From NCBI GenBank assembly GCA_963977125.1, contig CAXBNJ010000005.1, positions 164,881 through 228,880 of the forward strand: 64,000 nucleotides of DNA, in the 5' to 3' direction. Position numbers and translations under genes: made by a program. The DNA comes from UBA2705 sp963977125 (lineage in GTDB: Bacteria; Pseudomonadota; Alphaproteobacteria; Micavibrionales; Micavibrionaceae). This document shows, piece by piece, positions 7,597-15,276 of the stretch (position 1 is the stretch's first letter; the number at the start of each line of letters is the position of its first letter). Under the pieces are notes generated by a model, which saw only the letters and a list, made by a program, of their open reading frames with translations, was not told the origin of the DNA and searched no databases.

Positions 7597-8868
7597 ATGG
7601 CGCGTGCATATGGCTCGAACGCCTCGCTGCTCCTCAAGCGTGAAAGCGCCTACGGTCAGCAGGTATCAGGAAACTACTATCAAATGCCCTTTAACAGCTC
7701 GGATCTGGGCAGTGAGCAAGGTTTGATTGAGGATGCCGTTCTTGGCTATGGCCGCGATCCACTCCAGCCGCTTCGGGATGTGATTAACGATGACGGCGAT
7801 ATTGTCGTTCCGGTGGATCCGCGTTATCTGGGGTTTTGGCTGACCGGATTATTTGGTGATCCGACCTCCGGCGATGTGGCCGCAACAGGCTTTATTGATT
7901 TTTCGGATATTCCATCTGAGAACGATACAATCACGATCAACGGCACTGAATTTACCTTTGTAAGCTCGGCCCCGGCGGGTGATGAAATCCTGATCGGTGG
8001 TACCGCTATTCAAAGCGTTGATAATGCCGTCTCTCAATTAAATGCCTCTTCTGACGGTAATGTCACTGTTGCGACTTACAGCCGCCCGACGGGTACGTCA
8101 CGCTTGCTGGTGACATATGACACGGAGGGCACAGCCGGGAATGCATTTACTCTGGCTGAGAGTTGTGATGTTGCCACGCTGAGCGATAGCACGCTTGAGG
8201 GCGGCGGTACGGAGCATGAGTTTGTGTCCGGCAAGGACACGCTCCCCAGCTATTCCATTCAGGTCGGCATGCCAAAAGTGCCAGCCTATTTTATGCACAC
8301 GGGCGTGGTGATGAATTCCATCGCTTTTGATTTTCAGCGCTCTGGCGCGGCGGCGGCAACCATCAATGCCATTGCCCAGGCTGAAAAACGTTATAGCGCC
8401 ACACAAGGCGGCACCCCGCAAACATTGACCTTTAAGCGCATCAGCCAGTTTCAGGGTGCGATTAAATCCGGCGGTGTCCCCATTGGAAACCTGACAGCTG
8501 GCTCTGTGACCTATAACAACAATCTGGAGCGGATCGAAACCATTCGCGATGACGGCTTGATTGACGGCGCGGATCCCACCATTGCCGCGCTCACGGGCAC
8601 TATCGAGGTTCGTTTTGCCGATACAACTCTGATTGATCTGGCTTCTGCTGGTACGCCAGTAGATTTGGAGTTTTCGTACACGCTCACCTCTGCGCTGCGG
8701 CTGCAGATATTGGCGCATGAGGTTTATCTGCCAAAACCAAAGCTCTCCGTAGATGGCCCCGGCGGTGTGCAAGCCAGCTTTGATTTTCAAGGCGCTTATA
8801 ACACGGCAGAAGGCAAGATGCTGACGGTCAAAATCCTCAATGATTTGGATGGGAGTGAATATCTATGA
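7597..8868 (+). CDS. Major tail tube protein
   Basis: A 423-residue tail tube subunit. The start at 7597 follows AAAAAGGAG with good spacing; the open frame extends upstream only through the terminator, so that part is not coding. The N-terminus (ARAYGSNASLLLKRESAYG) and repeated beta strands with IPVG-like turns fit the long tail-tube proteins of this phage group. An Ig-like or decoration domain may account for the central segment at about residues 105-190 (TITINGTEFTFVSSA, then LLVTYDTEGTAGNAFTLAES). It polymerises around the tape measure to form the non-contractile tail. Confidence 0.8.
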   Translation: MARAYGSNASLLLKRESAYGQQVSGNYYQMPFNSSDLGSEQGLIEDAVLGYGRDPLQPLRDVINDDGDIVVPVDPRYLGFWLTGLFGDPTSGDVAATGFIDFSDIPSENDTITINGTEFTFVSSAPAGDEILIGGTAIQSVDNAVSQLNASSDGNVTVATYSRPTGTSRLLVTYDTEGTAGNAFTLAESCDVATLSDSTLEGGGTEHEFVSGKDTLPSYSIQVGMPKVPAYFMHTGVVMNSIAFDFQRSGAAAATINAIAQAEKRYSATQGGTPQTLTFKRISQFQGAIKSGGVPIGNLTAGSVTYNNNLERIETIRDDGLIDGADPTIAALTGTIEVRFADTTLIDLASAGTPVDLEFSYTLTSALRLQILAHEVYLPKPKLSVDGPGGVQASFDFQGAYNTAEGKMLTVKILNDLDGSEYL

Positions 8869-9626
8869 TCACTCTAAAACAGCCCAGCCAGCCTTATAAA
8901 ATCGGTCTTGCGCCGGGTTTTACGGTCACCGTCAAGCCACTCAAGACCTTAAGTTACTCCGTGGCCACCATGACGGCGCAAAAGAAAGTCGCTGATCTTG
9001 AGAAAGGCTTGCGCGATGTGGAAGAGTCCGGTTTTACGGTTGAGCATCCGGTCGATCTGAAGAACCCGCAAGAGCGCAACGCGCTGTTTCTTGATCATCT
9101 GATCAAGGATCTGGCCGTCACGCATATTGTTGGCTGGGAGGGCGTTTTGGATGAGGAGAAGAATACCGCCGCCGATCCTACGCCGGAGAATATTCGTAAA
9201 GTTATGGATGTTTCGGAATTTGCCGAAACCTTCTTCCAGCTTTTTACCCGTTATGTGTTTTTGTTGGGCGAAGCCAAGGAGCGGATCCGCAAATTAACTG
9301 AATGGCACTTCAAAAAAAGCGGCGGCCCGTCTTATTGCGCGACATGCAAGGAGCAGGATCTGCCATGTGCGTTTGAAAATCTCTGCCCGTATCAGAAATA
9401 CGCACCGCGCCTCGTACAGGAACAACAAGCCTGGGAGATTTTAGAAAGCTGTACATCGCAGCTGCGGCTTGCGCCCTCTGGCCGGGTGGTCGGCATTGAT
9501 ATGAGCGCCGCATTAGAAATTGCTAAAGCACGAGGCTTTGATCTGGAAATCGTAACTGAGCTTTTAAAGGAAGGTGAAGCCGGAATTCTGGATGCGATAG
9601 CGCAGGAAGAAAAACTGAATGGCTGA
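8865..9626 (+). CDS. Tail assembly chaperone-like protein with a four-cysteine cluster
   Basis: A 253-residue protein between tail tube and tape measure, the place of lambda G/GT chaperones that load tape measure during tail assembly. The N-terminal part (about 1-140) is alpha/beta and charged. Near residues 157-175 there is a Cys cluster, C-x2-C-x6-C-x5-C (YCATCKEQD then PCAFENLCPY), likely to bind zinc. The remainder contains SGRVVGIDMSAALEIAKARG, a common C-terminal motif in such proteins. It reads as one continuous frame rather than the usual two frames joined by a shift. It overlaps both neighbours. Confidence 0.6.
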   Translation: MITLKQPSQPYKIGLAPGFTVTVKPLKTLSYSVATMTAQKKVADLEKGLRDVEESGFTVEHPVDLKNPQERNALFLDHLIKDLAVTHIVGWEGVLDEEKNTAADPTPENIRKVMDVSEFAETFFQLFTRYVFLLGEAKERIRKLTEWHFKKSGGPSYCATCKEQDLPCAFENLCPYQKYAPRLVQEQQAWEILESCTSQLRLAPSGRVVGIDMSAALEIAKARGFDLEIVTELLKEGEAGILDAIAQEEKLNG

Positions 9627-12018
9627 TCGGCAGTCCAATTACGTCATCCGGCTGAAGGTTGATGGCAGCGTCAAAGTCAGCCGGGAGTTTGATAAGGTCG
9701 GGGATAAGGGCGAGCAAAATTTCAAGAAGATCCGCAAATCGGCTGGTCGTACCAATCAGGCAATGGCCGGGATGGCGCGCAATATCACCTCAACGCTTGT
9801 TCCAGCATTTGCAGCGGCGGCATCGGCTAGCTCAATCTTTCGCAATATTCAGACTTTTGAAAAGCTGGATATTCGGTTGCGCTCCCTGACCAATAGCGCC
9901 GAGGATTACGCGAACACGCAGGACTATCTGAAAACCAAAGCCGATGATCTGAATGTCGGTATTGAAACCTTATCCGATGGTTATGCGCGGCTTCTGGTTT
10001 TGCAAAATAGCGGTATTTTGAACCGCGAGCAAGTCAACCAGCTTTCGGAAGGCTTGGTGAATGCTGCCGCCCAGCTTGGCGCGAGTGGCACCGATATTGA
10101 CCGCGTTCTGTTTGGTCTCTCTCAAGGCTTAAGCTCCGGCACATTGCGGGCTGAAGAATTAAATCAGGTGGTCGAGCCGCTGCCCGGCCTGTTGCAAGAG
10201 CTGGATAAAGCGGCGGGACTTTCTGCTGGCGGTTTCCGCCGTATGGTGAATTCCGGTGAGGTCACAGCAGAAATGTTCTCCACTACGCTAGTGAAAGCAC
10301 TGGAATCCTATGACGGCGCCGCCTCAAAACTGGACGGCACCATTAGCGGCTCATTGGCGAAGCTGAATAATGCCTGGGTCGATCTGGCGCGCACGATTGG
10401 CGAAAGCGGTATTATTGATTTTCTGGCTGAGCTGACATCCGGCATGGCCACCAGCATTGGTGTGGCGTCCAAGGCTGTGAATGGGCAAATGGCCTTTGCC
10501 GAGGCCACAGGCATTGTCGAGAAAACCGCCTTTATCGCCGGGCGTGGTATCAAGGCCGCTTATCTGGTTGTGCAAACCTCTATTCTTGGTTTGGCACGCA
10601 GTGTATTGCGATCACTGGAAACTATTTATGATGGTGCGGTCGGCATTATCAATTTGCTGCCTGGTGTTGAGTTAAAAGCCCAGCAAGGCATTACGCGCCT
10701 TGCCGATGCCGTGGACGCGGCGATTGCCGATAATGCGCGGCAGTTGGTCGCCACATTTGATTTTGGCCCGTCAGAGGAATCCATTAAGGCACTGCGGGCG
10801 CAGGAAGAACGGATCCAGAAACTGCAGCGGGATGCTGAGATTGCCCGGTCAAAGGCAGAACAGGAACGTGTCCGGCAAGAACGTGATGCCAAAAGCGGCC
10901 CTACAAAAGCCGAAAAAGAAATTATCAAGCAGCTGGAAAAAGAGCGGCAGAAAATTGAGCAAGTCACACAGGCGCTCAAATTCCGGAACGAACAACTGCT
11001 CCGCGATGAAAAAACGCAAGAGCTTTATAACCAGCTGCAATCTGCAGGCGTTGATCTGAAAACGCGTGAGGGCGAGGAAATCCAGCGGCTGGTCGAAGAG
11101 TATTACCGCCTGCGCGATGCCAAAGAGGAAGAAGAACGGGTCGAGCAGCGCAAGAAAGAATTGATCGAAGAGATCAAGAAAATTACGGATGAGAATATCT
11201 CCGCCCAGGATCAATACAATGAGCGGATGGAGGAGCTGAACGAGCTTCTGAAAGAAGGCGCCATCAGTCTTGAGGAATTCGAAGCCGCCGGGAAGAAGGC
11301 TTATGACGAGCTGGTTGCCGCCAGTGATAAATGGTTCGATGGAGCGGTTCGTGCGCTGGATAAATACGCCAGCGAGGCCACAGACATGGCAGCAAATGTT
11401 GAGCGCGTGGTCACCAATGCCATGCAAGGGCTAGAGGATGCGCTGGTTAAAGCCACCACCACAGGCAAGTTTGAATTTAAAGAGCTGGTGGATAGCATTC
11501 TGGAAGATGTCGCCCGGTTGCTTGTCCGTACCCAGATCACCGGGCCACTGGCGCAAGGATTGAGCGGCCTAATCAGTAATATTTTCGGCGGTGGTCAGAG
11601 CGGTAGCAGTGGCGGCAGTTTATTTGGCGGCCTGTTTGCCGATGGTGGCGCCTTCCGTAATGGTCGGCAGATTACGGCCTATGCCAAAGGCGGCATTGTT
11701 GGAAAACCCACGATTTTCCCAATGGCCAATGGCATGGGCTTAATGGGCGAAGCCGGGCCGGAAGCTGTGTTGCCATTGACCAGAATGTCGTCTGGCCGTC
11801 TGGGTGTGGAATCTGCGGGCACAGGCGGCGGTAACTATTTCTCAGTAACGGTTGATGCCAGAAACTCTGCCAATCCATCTGCTACATCTGAGATGGTCAA
11901 AAAAGCCGTTAATGAGGCTTTGAGCGCGCGGATCCCTGGCATTATCCAAACATCTGCGCAAATCGCCCACCGCAAAACCGTCGACACATGGCAGCGGCGC
12001 GGATCTAGGTTTGAATAA
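9619..12018 (+). CDS. Tail tape measure protein
   Basis: A 799-residue tape measure protein. Residues about 70-260 match the tape-measure N-terminal domain (GTDIDRVLFGLSQGLSSGTLRAEE, then VVEPLPGLLQELDKAAG, written here in two parts). A long coiled-coil segment covers about residues 390-560, rich in Glu, Lys, Arg and Gln. The C-terminal part has the usual Gly-rich FADGGAFRNG and GGIVGKPTIFPMANG region and MGEAGPEAVLPLTR. It sets tail length and is ejected during infection. Size predicts a tail of roughly 120 nm at 0.15 nm per residue. Confidence 0.92.
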   Translation: MADRQSNYVIRLKVDGSVKVSREFDKVGDKGEQNFKKIRKSAGRTNQAMAGMARNITSTLVPAFAAAASASSIFRNIQTFEKLDIRLRSLTNSAEDYANTQDYLKTKADDLNVGIETLSDGYARLLVLQNSGILNREQVNQLSEGLVNAAAQLGASGTDIDRVLFGLSQGLSSGTLRAEELNQVVEPLPGLLQELDKAAGLSAGGFRRMVNSGEVTAEMFSTTLVKALESYDGAASKLDGTISGSLAKLNNAWVDLARTIGESGIIDFLAELTSGMATSIGVASKAVNGQMAFAEATGIVEKTAFIAGRGIKAAYLVVQTSILGLARSVLRSLETIYDGAVGIINLLPGVELKAQQGITRLADAVDAAIADNARQLVATFDFGPSEESIKALRAQEERIQKLQRDAEIARSKAEQERVRQERDAKSGPTKAEKEIIKQLEKERQKIEQVTQALKFRNEQLLRDEKTQELYNQLQSAGVDLKTREGEEIQRLVEEYYRLRDAKEEEERVEQRKKELIEEIKKITDENISAQDQYNERMEELNELLKEGAISLEEFEAAGKKAYDELVAASDKWFDGAVRALDKYASEATDMAANVERVVTNAMQGLEDALVKATTTGKFEFKELVDSILEDVARLLVRTQITGPLAQGLSGLISNIFGGGQSGSSGGSLFGGLFADGGAFRNGRQITAYAKGGIVGKPTIFPMANGMGLMGEAGPEAVLPLTRMSSGRLGVESAGTGGGNYFSVTVDARNSANPSATSEMVKKAVNEALSARIPGIIQTSAQIAHRKTVDTWQRRGSRFE

Positions 12019-12036
12019 AATTGAAAAGGAAGGCAA

Positions 12037-12078
12037 ATGACTACTTATTGGTATTTCAAGCACCATCATTGTAGCTAA
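12037..12078 (+). pseudogene. Vestigial start of a tail gene cut by a moron insertion
   Basis: Just after the tape measure there is a good ribosome site (AAAAGGAAGG) and an ATG at 12037, followed by only 13 codons (MTTYWYFKHHHCS) before TAA. The second half of this mini-frame lies inside the 3' end of the reverse-strand gene. I read it as the surviving start of a gene interrupted when that gene was inserted. It could also be a functional minigene or chance. Confidence 0.35.
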
Positions 12079-12625
12079 CAAATTTTTCTGGGTGCTGTTT
12101 CATAAAATCTATGGCGGTTTTGTAGTCTGTTTTGGTTTTCAAAGAGACTTTCTGCGCAGTTTTTACTAAAGTCTGTCCTTCGTCTTTCACCATGTTTGGA
12201 TATTTGCAGACTAGCCATGAAAAGAATACTTTGAATTCTACAGGCCAGAATTTTTTTTCTGTTTCAATGGCCCCCAAGGCTTTGATTGCTTCTACAATAT
12301 GAAATATGTTTATTTCCGGATCGAATTCGATGTTTGTAGTGCCATTCTTAAGATCTCGATCAGCATGTTTAAAGAAGTTTTGCTCTTTGCGGATGCTATC
12401 TTGCCACAATTTACGGAATTCATCTTTTATATATATTGTTTCTCGATGAAACATAAGATTGTTATCCCAAACCACTCCTTTGTCTGTGATGTGGTCATGC
12501 AGAATGCCCAAAGATGCCCCTAATAATGTGTGAATAGATACAGGATCTCTTTCTTCAAAGAATAAATTGATGGCCTCAATTAGTTGAGATTTTGCTGCAT
12601 CAATTTTTGATATGGTTATTTTCAT
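12056..12625 (-). CDS. Reverse-strand moron, unknown function
   Basis: A 189-residue protein on the strand opposite to all surrounding tail genes, with visibly lower GC. The start MKITISK at 12625 is preferred over an upstream TTG (12691), which would add an atypical N-terminus. It is soluble and mostly helical, with a HEPN- or AbiV-like look in places (LIEAINLFFEERDPVSIHTL, then LGILHDHITDKG) but no Rx4-6H motif. A weak promoter candidate (TTGAAG at 12693-12698, TATAAA at 12672-12677, 15-bp spacing) would let the lysogen express it alone. Such genes often give superinfection immunity; that is inference. I do not recognise the family with confidence. Confidence 0.6.
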   Translation of the reverse strand: MKITISKIDAAKSQLIEAINLFFEERDPVSIHTLLGASLGILHDHITDKGVVWDNNLMFHRETIYIKDEFRKLWQDSIRKEQNFFKHADRDLKNGTTNIEFDPEINIFHIVEAIKALGAIETEKKFWPVEFKVFFSWLVCKYPNMVKDEGQTLVKTAQKVSLKTKTDYKTAIDFMKQHPEKFVSYNDGA

Positions 12626-12710
12626 CACTCTGAACTTTCGAAAATCATATTTTTGAAGAAGACGCTCTGAGTTTATAAGCAATACTCTCAAGCTTCAAAG
12701 GTTTATTAAT

Positions 12711-13316
12711 ATGCCCGATATCGAACTCAACTGGCCGCTGGATTTACGTCCGGGGGAGCAGAGTTTTTACATTCGCACACTCTCGACCAAGTTTGAAAAC
12801 CCGCTCACAGGGCAAGTCCAGGTTTTGGAGCGGGATGCGGCGCGCTGGGTAACAAAGCTCTCTTTGGTACGAGCGGAGCTGGATTCACGCAGGCTCGATG
12901 CGTTGCTGGCGGCCTTACGGGGATCGGTCGGGCATGTGTTTGTGCCTGATTTTCGGAGACCTTCTGCAAAGGGATCTCTGGCCGGAAGTCCCCAATTGGT
13001 AAGCGGCACTGGAAATGCAATTACGATTAACGGCTTTACGCCGGATGCGGTTGGCGTTTTAAAGGCTGGTGATCTGATCCAGACCTCACCGGGGCGCAGC
13101 CATATCACACTGCAGGATGTGGATGCCGATGAAATCGGGGCGGCAGCGGTGGCGATTGCGCCGCGTTTGCGCGAGGCCGTGACGGTCGGCCCGCTCATTA
13201 CGGATAATTGCCGCGTTCGCATGCGTCTGGTGGATGATGATGCAGCAGAGAATGCGACTGACAATCGCCGCTTGAGCAGTTTTGAATTGGAATTGATTGA
13301 GGTGTTGCCGCAATGA
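12711..13316 (+). CDS. Distal tail protein, tandem paralogue A
   Basis: A 201-residue tail protein. It shares clear similarity with its downstream neighbour over the first 85 residues: LNWPLDLRPGEQSFYIRTLSTKFENPLTG versus LSWPEGIYPKSQSFYIKHRSTRF, then a shared VLER.GARWV and LDALLAALRGSVGHVFVPDFRR. The two also share a C-terminal pattern (LIQTSPGRSHI and later RMRLVDDDA). It follows the tape measure, where distal tail or hub adaptor proteins are encoded. Its stop overlaps the next start. It is the shorter, probably ancestral form of the pair. Confidence 0.65.
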   Translation: MPDIELNWPLDLRPGEQSFYIRTLSTKFENPLTGQVQVLERDAARWVTKLSLVRAELDSRRLDALLAALRGSVGHVFVPDFRRPSAKGSLAGSPQLVSGTGNAITINGFTPDAVGVLKAGDLIQTSPGRSHITLQDVDADEIGAAAVAIAPRLREAVTVGPLITDNCRVRMRLVDDDAAENATDNRRLSSFELELIEVLPQ

Positions 13317-14278
13317 TCTTGAGCTGGCCAGAGGGCATTTATCCAAAGAGCCAGAGCTTTTATATCAAACACAGATCGACCCGGTTTTTATCCACGCTCA
13401 CCGGACAGTTTGATGTGCTCGAACGTGAAGGCGCACGCTGGGTGGCGGAGTTTACCTTCGAGCTTGAGAATGCTCGTGCACGCCGTCTTGATGCTTTGAT
13501 TGCAGAGTTGAAAGGCGCAGTTGGTCAGATATTGGTGCCGGATTTTCGAAGGCTCACATCAAAGCCGGTTACGCTGAGTATGGATGCTTATGCCGATGAA
13601 ATCGGACTGACATTCTTTGATGACGATTATGATTTTGACGATGACACCAATGATGACGGCTTTCTAACCACAGAGGAAAGTCCGCCGCTTGGCACCGAAG
13701 ATAATGCGCTCTTTGGCAGTGCATTTGATGCTGTACTAATTTTTTACGATGAGGTGAATTTATTGACTGAGGCTGGAGATACGCTGCTGGCTGATAATGT
13801 TGGCATTCCCTTTGAAACAGATAGAGGCTTTATCCTGACGATTGAGCATGGTGATGCGCTGGAGATTGCAATTGAAGAAGGTTACGGTCTGCAGGCACAA
13901 AACGATGACGATCTGCTTGTCCAGCTTGGCGGTGCTTTCTTTGAAGGTGAAGGTCAGCCAACTTTGATTGATGGGTCTGGACGGCAATTGCAAATCAATG
14001 GTCTTCGTCCCTTTGCTACCGTTATTCCTGCCGGAGAAAGCATTTCCCCGGCGCAGGGTCATGCCCATCTGATTTTGGAAAATGTGGTCACAGATATTGA
14101 AGGTGTGGCCTTTGTCCAGATTGCATCAAAACTGCGCAGCGTTATTACCGAGCAGCCTCTTGTTCTGGGCGGGATCGCGGTTTTGATGCGCCTTACCCAA
14201 GACGATGCGGGTGATAACCGCACCGTCCCACCGAACAGATCTTCTTACACACTGAGCTTTGAGCAAATCCTGAATTAA
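13313..14278 (+). CDS. Distal tail protein, tandem paralogue B with acidic insert
   Basis: A 321-residue paralogue of the preceding gene. N-terminal (1-85) and C-terminal (about 225-321) parts align with it, but between them lies an extra segment of about 130 residues that is very rich in Asp and Glu (for example FFDDDYDFDDDTNDDG). The segment also contains degenerate repeats of the type LLTEAGDTLLADN and YGLQAQNDDDLLVQ. The insert may form a calcium-binding or receptor-facing domain. It is translationally coupled to the upstream gene. Role in the tail tip is inferred from position. Confidence 0.65.
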   Translation: MILSWPEGIYPKSQSFYIKHRSTRFLSTLTGQFDVLEREGARWVAEFTFELENARARRLDALIAELKGAVGQILVPDFRRLTSKPVTLSMDAYADEIGLTFFDDDYDFDDDTNDDGFLTTEESPPLGTEDNALFGSAFDAVLIFYDEVNLLTEAGDTLLADNVGIPFETDRGFILTIEHGDALEIAIEEGYGLQAQNDDDLLVQLGGAFFEGEGQPTLIDGSGRQLQINGLRPFATVIPAGESISPAQGHAHLILENVVTDIEGVAFVQIASKLRSVITEQPLVLGGIAVLMRLTQDDAGDNRTVPPNRSSYTLSFEQILN

Positions 14279-14851
14279 ATGTCCGAGAAACGCCTTGATA
14301 CAACTCTGTCTGCCGAGACGGAGAAGCAGGTCGTGCGCCCAATTCTCCTCGCTGAGTTTGATTTTGGTGAAACGATTGACAGGGCATGGAGCGGTATCGG
14401 TCAGCTGACATGGAACAGTGAAATTTGGTACGGCGCAGGCAATCTCGGCAAGGTTAGTACAGTTGAGGAAACCACAGAGTTAAAGGCCACGGGTGCGAGC
14501 TTTCAGCTGAGCGGTATTCCCGCCGATCTGATTACCAAGGTCAGCACTGCGAAAATTCAGGGGCATAAAGCGCGGATGTATCTAGGCTTTATCAATGAAG
14601 ATTTTACCACGCTGATTGCTGACCCGTTTTTGATTTTTGATGGCCGGATGGATACAGCCGAAATCGCTGATGGTGGTGACACGGCAACGATTACCCTCAC
14701 GGCTGAAAGCCGCCTGCGGGATCTAGAGCGCATTCGCACCCGTCGTTACACCGATGCCGATCAACAATCACGCTTTCCCGGCGATAAAGGGCTGGAATAC
14801 GTACCGTCCTTGCAGGACAAACAAATCGTCTGGGGCAGAGCGCCGGAGTAA
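14279..14851 (+). CDS. Tail tip/hub protein, DUF2163-like
   Basis: A 190-residue beta-rich protein, in the slot of lambda L and of the DUF2163 component of gene transfer agents. Recognisable features are the N-terminal RPILLAEFDFGE strand, WSGIGQLTWNSEIWYGAGNLGKVS written as two strands, and the closing LTAESRLRDLERIRTRRYTDADQ, which is characteristic of this family's end. It probably forms the hub that joins tube and tip. The next gene, an NlpC/P60-like protein, supports the synteny. It starts directly after the previous stop without overlap. Confidence 0.7.
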   Translation: MSEKRLDTTLSAETEKQVVRPILLAEFDFGETIDRAWSGIGQLTWNSEIWYGAGNLGKVSTVEETTELKATGASFQLSGIPADLITKVSTAKIQGHKARMYLGFINEDFTTLIADPFLIFDGRMDTAEIADGGDTATITLTAESRLRDLERIRTRRYTDADQQSRFPGDKGLEYVPSLQDKQIVWGRAPE

Positions 14852-14853
14852 TC

Positions 14854-15276
14854 ATGTCAAAAATCAAACGTTACCCTGACTGGCCGGAAAGGCTGGCCAG
14901 ATTCATTGATGCTGCCCGCACGAAGCCCTTTGCATGGGGAGAGAATGATTGCTGTCTCTTTGCCATGGATTGTGTACAGGCAATTACTGGACAGGATCTG
15001 GTGCAGCCATACCGGGGGTACACATCACAAATACAGGCTTTGCGCTTATTAAATCGCTCTGGCGGTATATTGGGCATTGCCGATACGGTCGCAGCCCAAT
15101 TTGGCATACCAGAAATACTGCCACTCACCGCTCAGCGCGGCGATGTTTGCCTGTTTGATATTGGTAGGGGCGATACTCTGGGGATCCGCGCGGGGGAGCA
15201 TATCTATGCGCCTGGCTTTAAAGGCTTGATTGGCTTTCCGGCTTTGCAGGCGGTTCGCGCCTGGAGGATTGGATAA
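14854..15276 (+). CDS. NlpC/P60-like tail peptidase (DUF6950-like)
   Basis: A 140-residue protein with the signature FAWGENDCCLFAMDCVQAITG near residues 27-46. The Cys of NDC is the expected nucleophile of NlpC/P60-type cysteine peptidases. A later RGDVCLFDIGRGDTLGIRAG and HIYAPGFKGLIG give the expected strand region and His. Lambda gpK occupies the same position and acts at the tail tip, probably on peptidoglycan during entry. A GGAG ribosome site precedes the ATG, and its stop overlaps the J-like start by one base. Enzymatic activity is inferred. Confidence 0.75.
   Translation: MSKIKRYPDWPERLARFIDAARTKPFAWGENDCCLFAMDCVQAITGQDLVQPYRGYTSQIQALRLLNRSGGILGIADTVAAQFGIPEILPLTAQRGDVCLFDIGRGDTLGIRAGEHIYAPGFKGLIGFPALQAVRAWRIG

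Noticed and set aside
9300..9325. Programmed frameshift at the A-run in the tail chaperone gene
   Set aside because: The phase of the A-run (TTC-AAA-AAA-AGC) is not a good -1 slippery heptamer, and the zero frame already spans the whole gene.
10849..11427. Long Leu/Phe-rich open frame antisense to the tape measure
   Set aside because: It is the reverse image of the coiled-coil region (Glu/Lys codons read as Phe/Leu) and not a real membrane protein.
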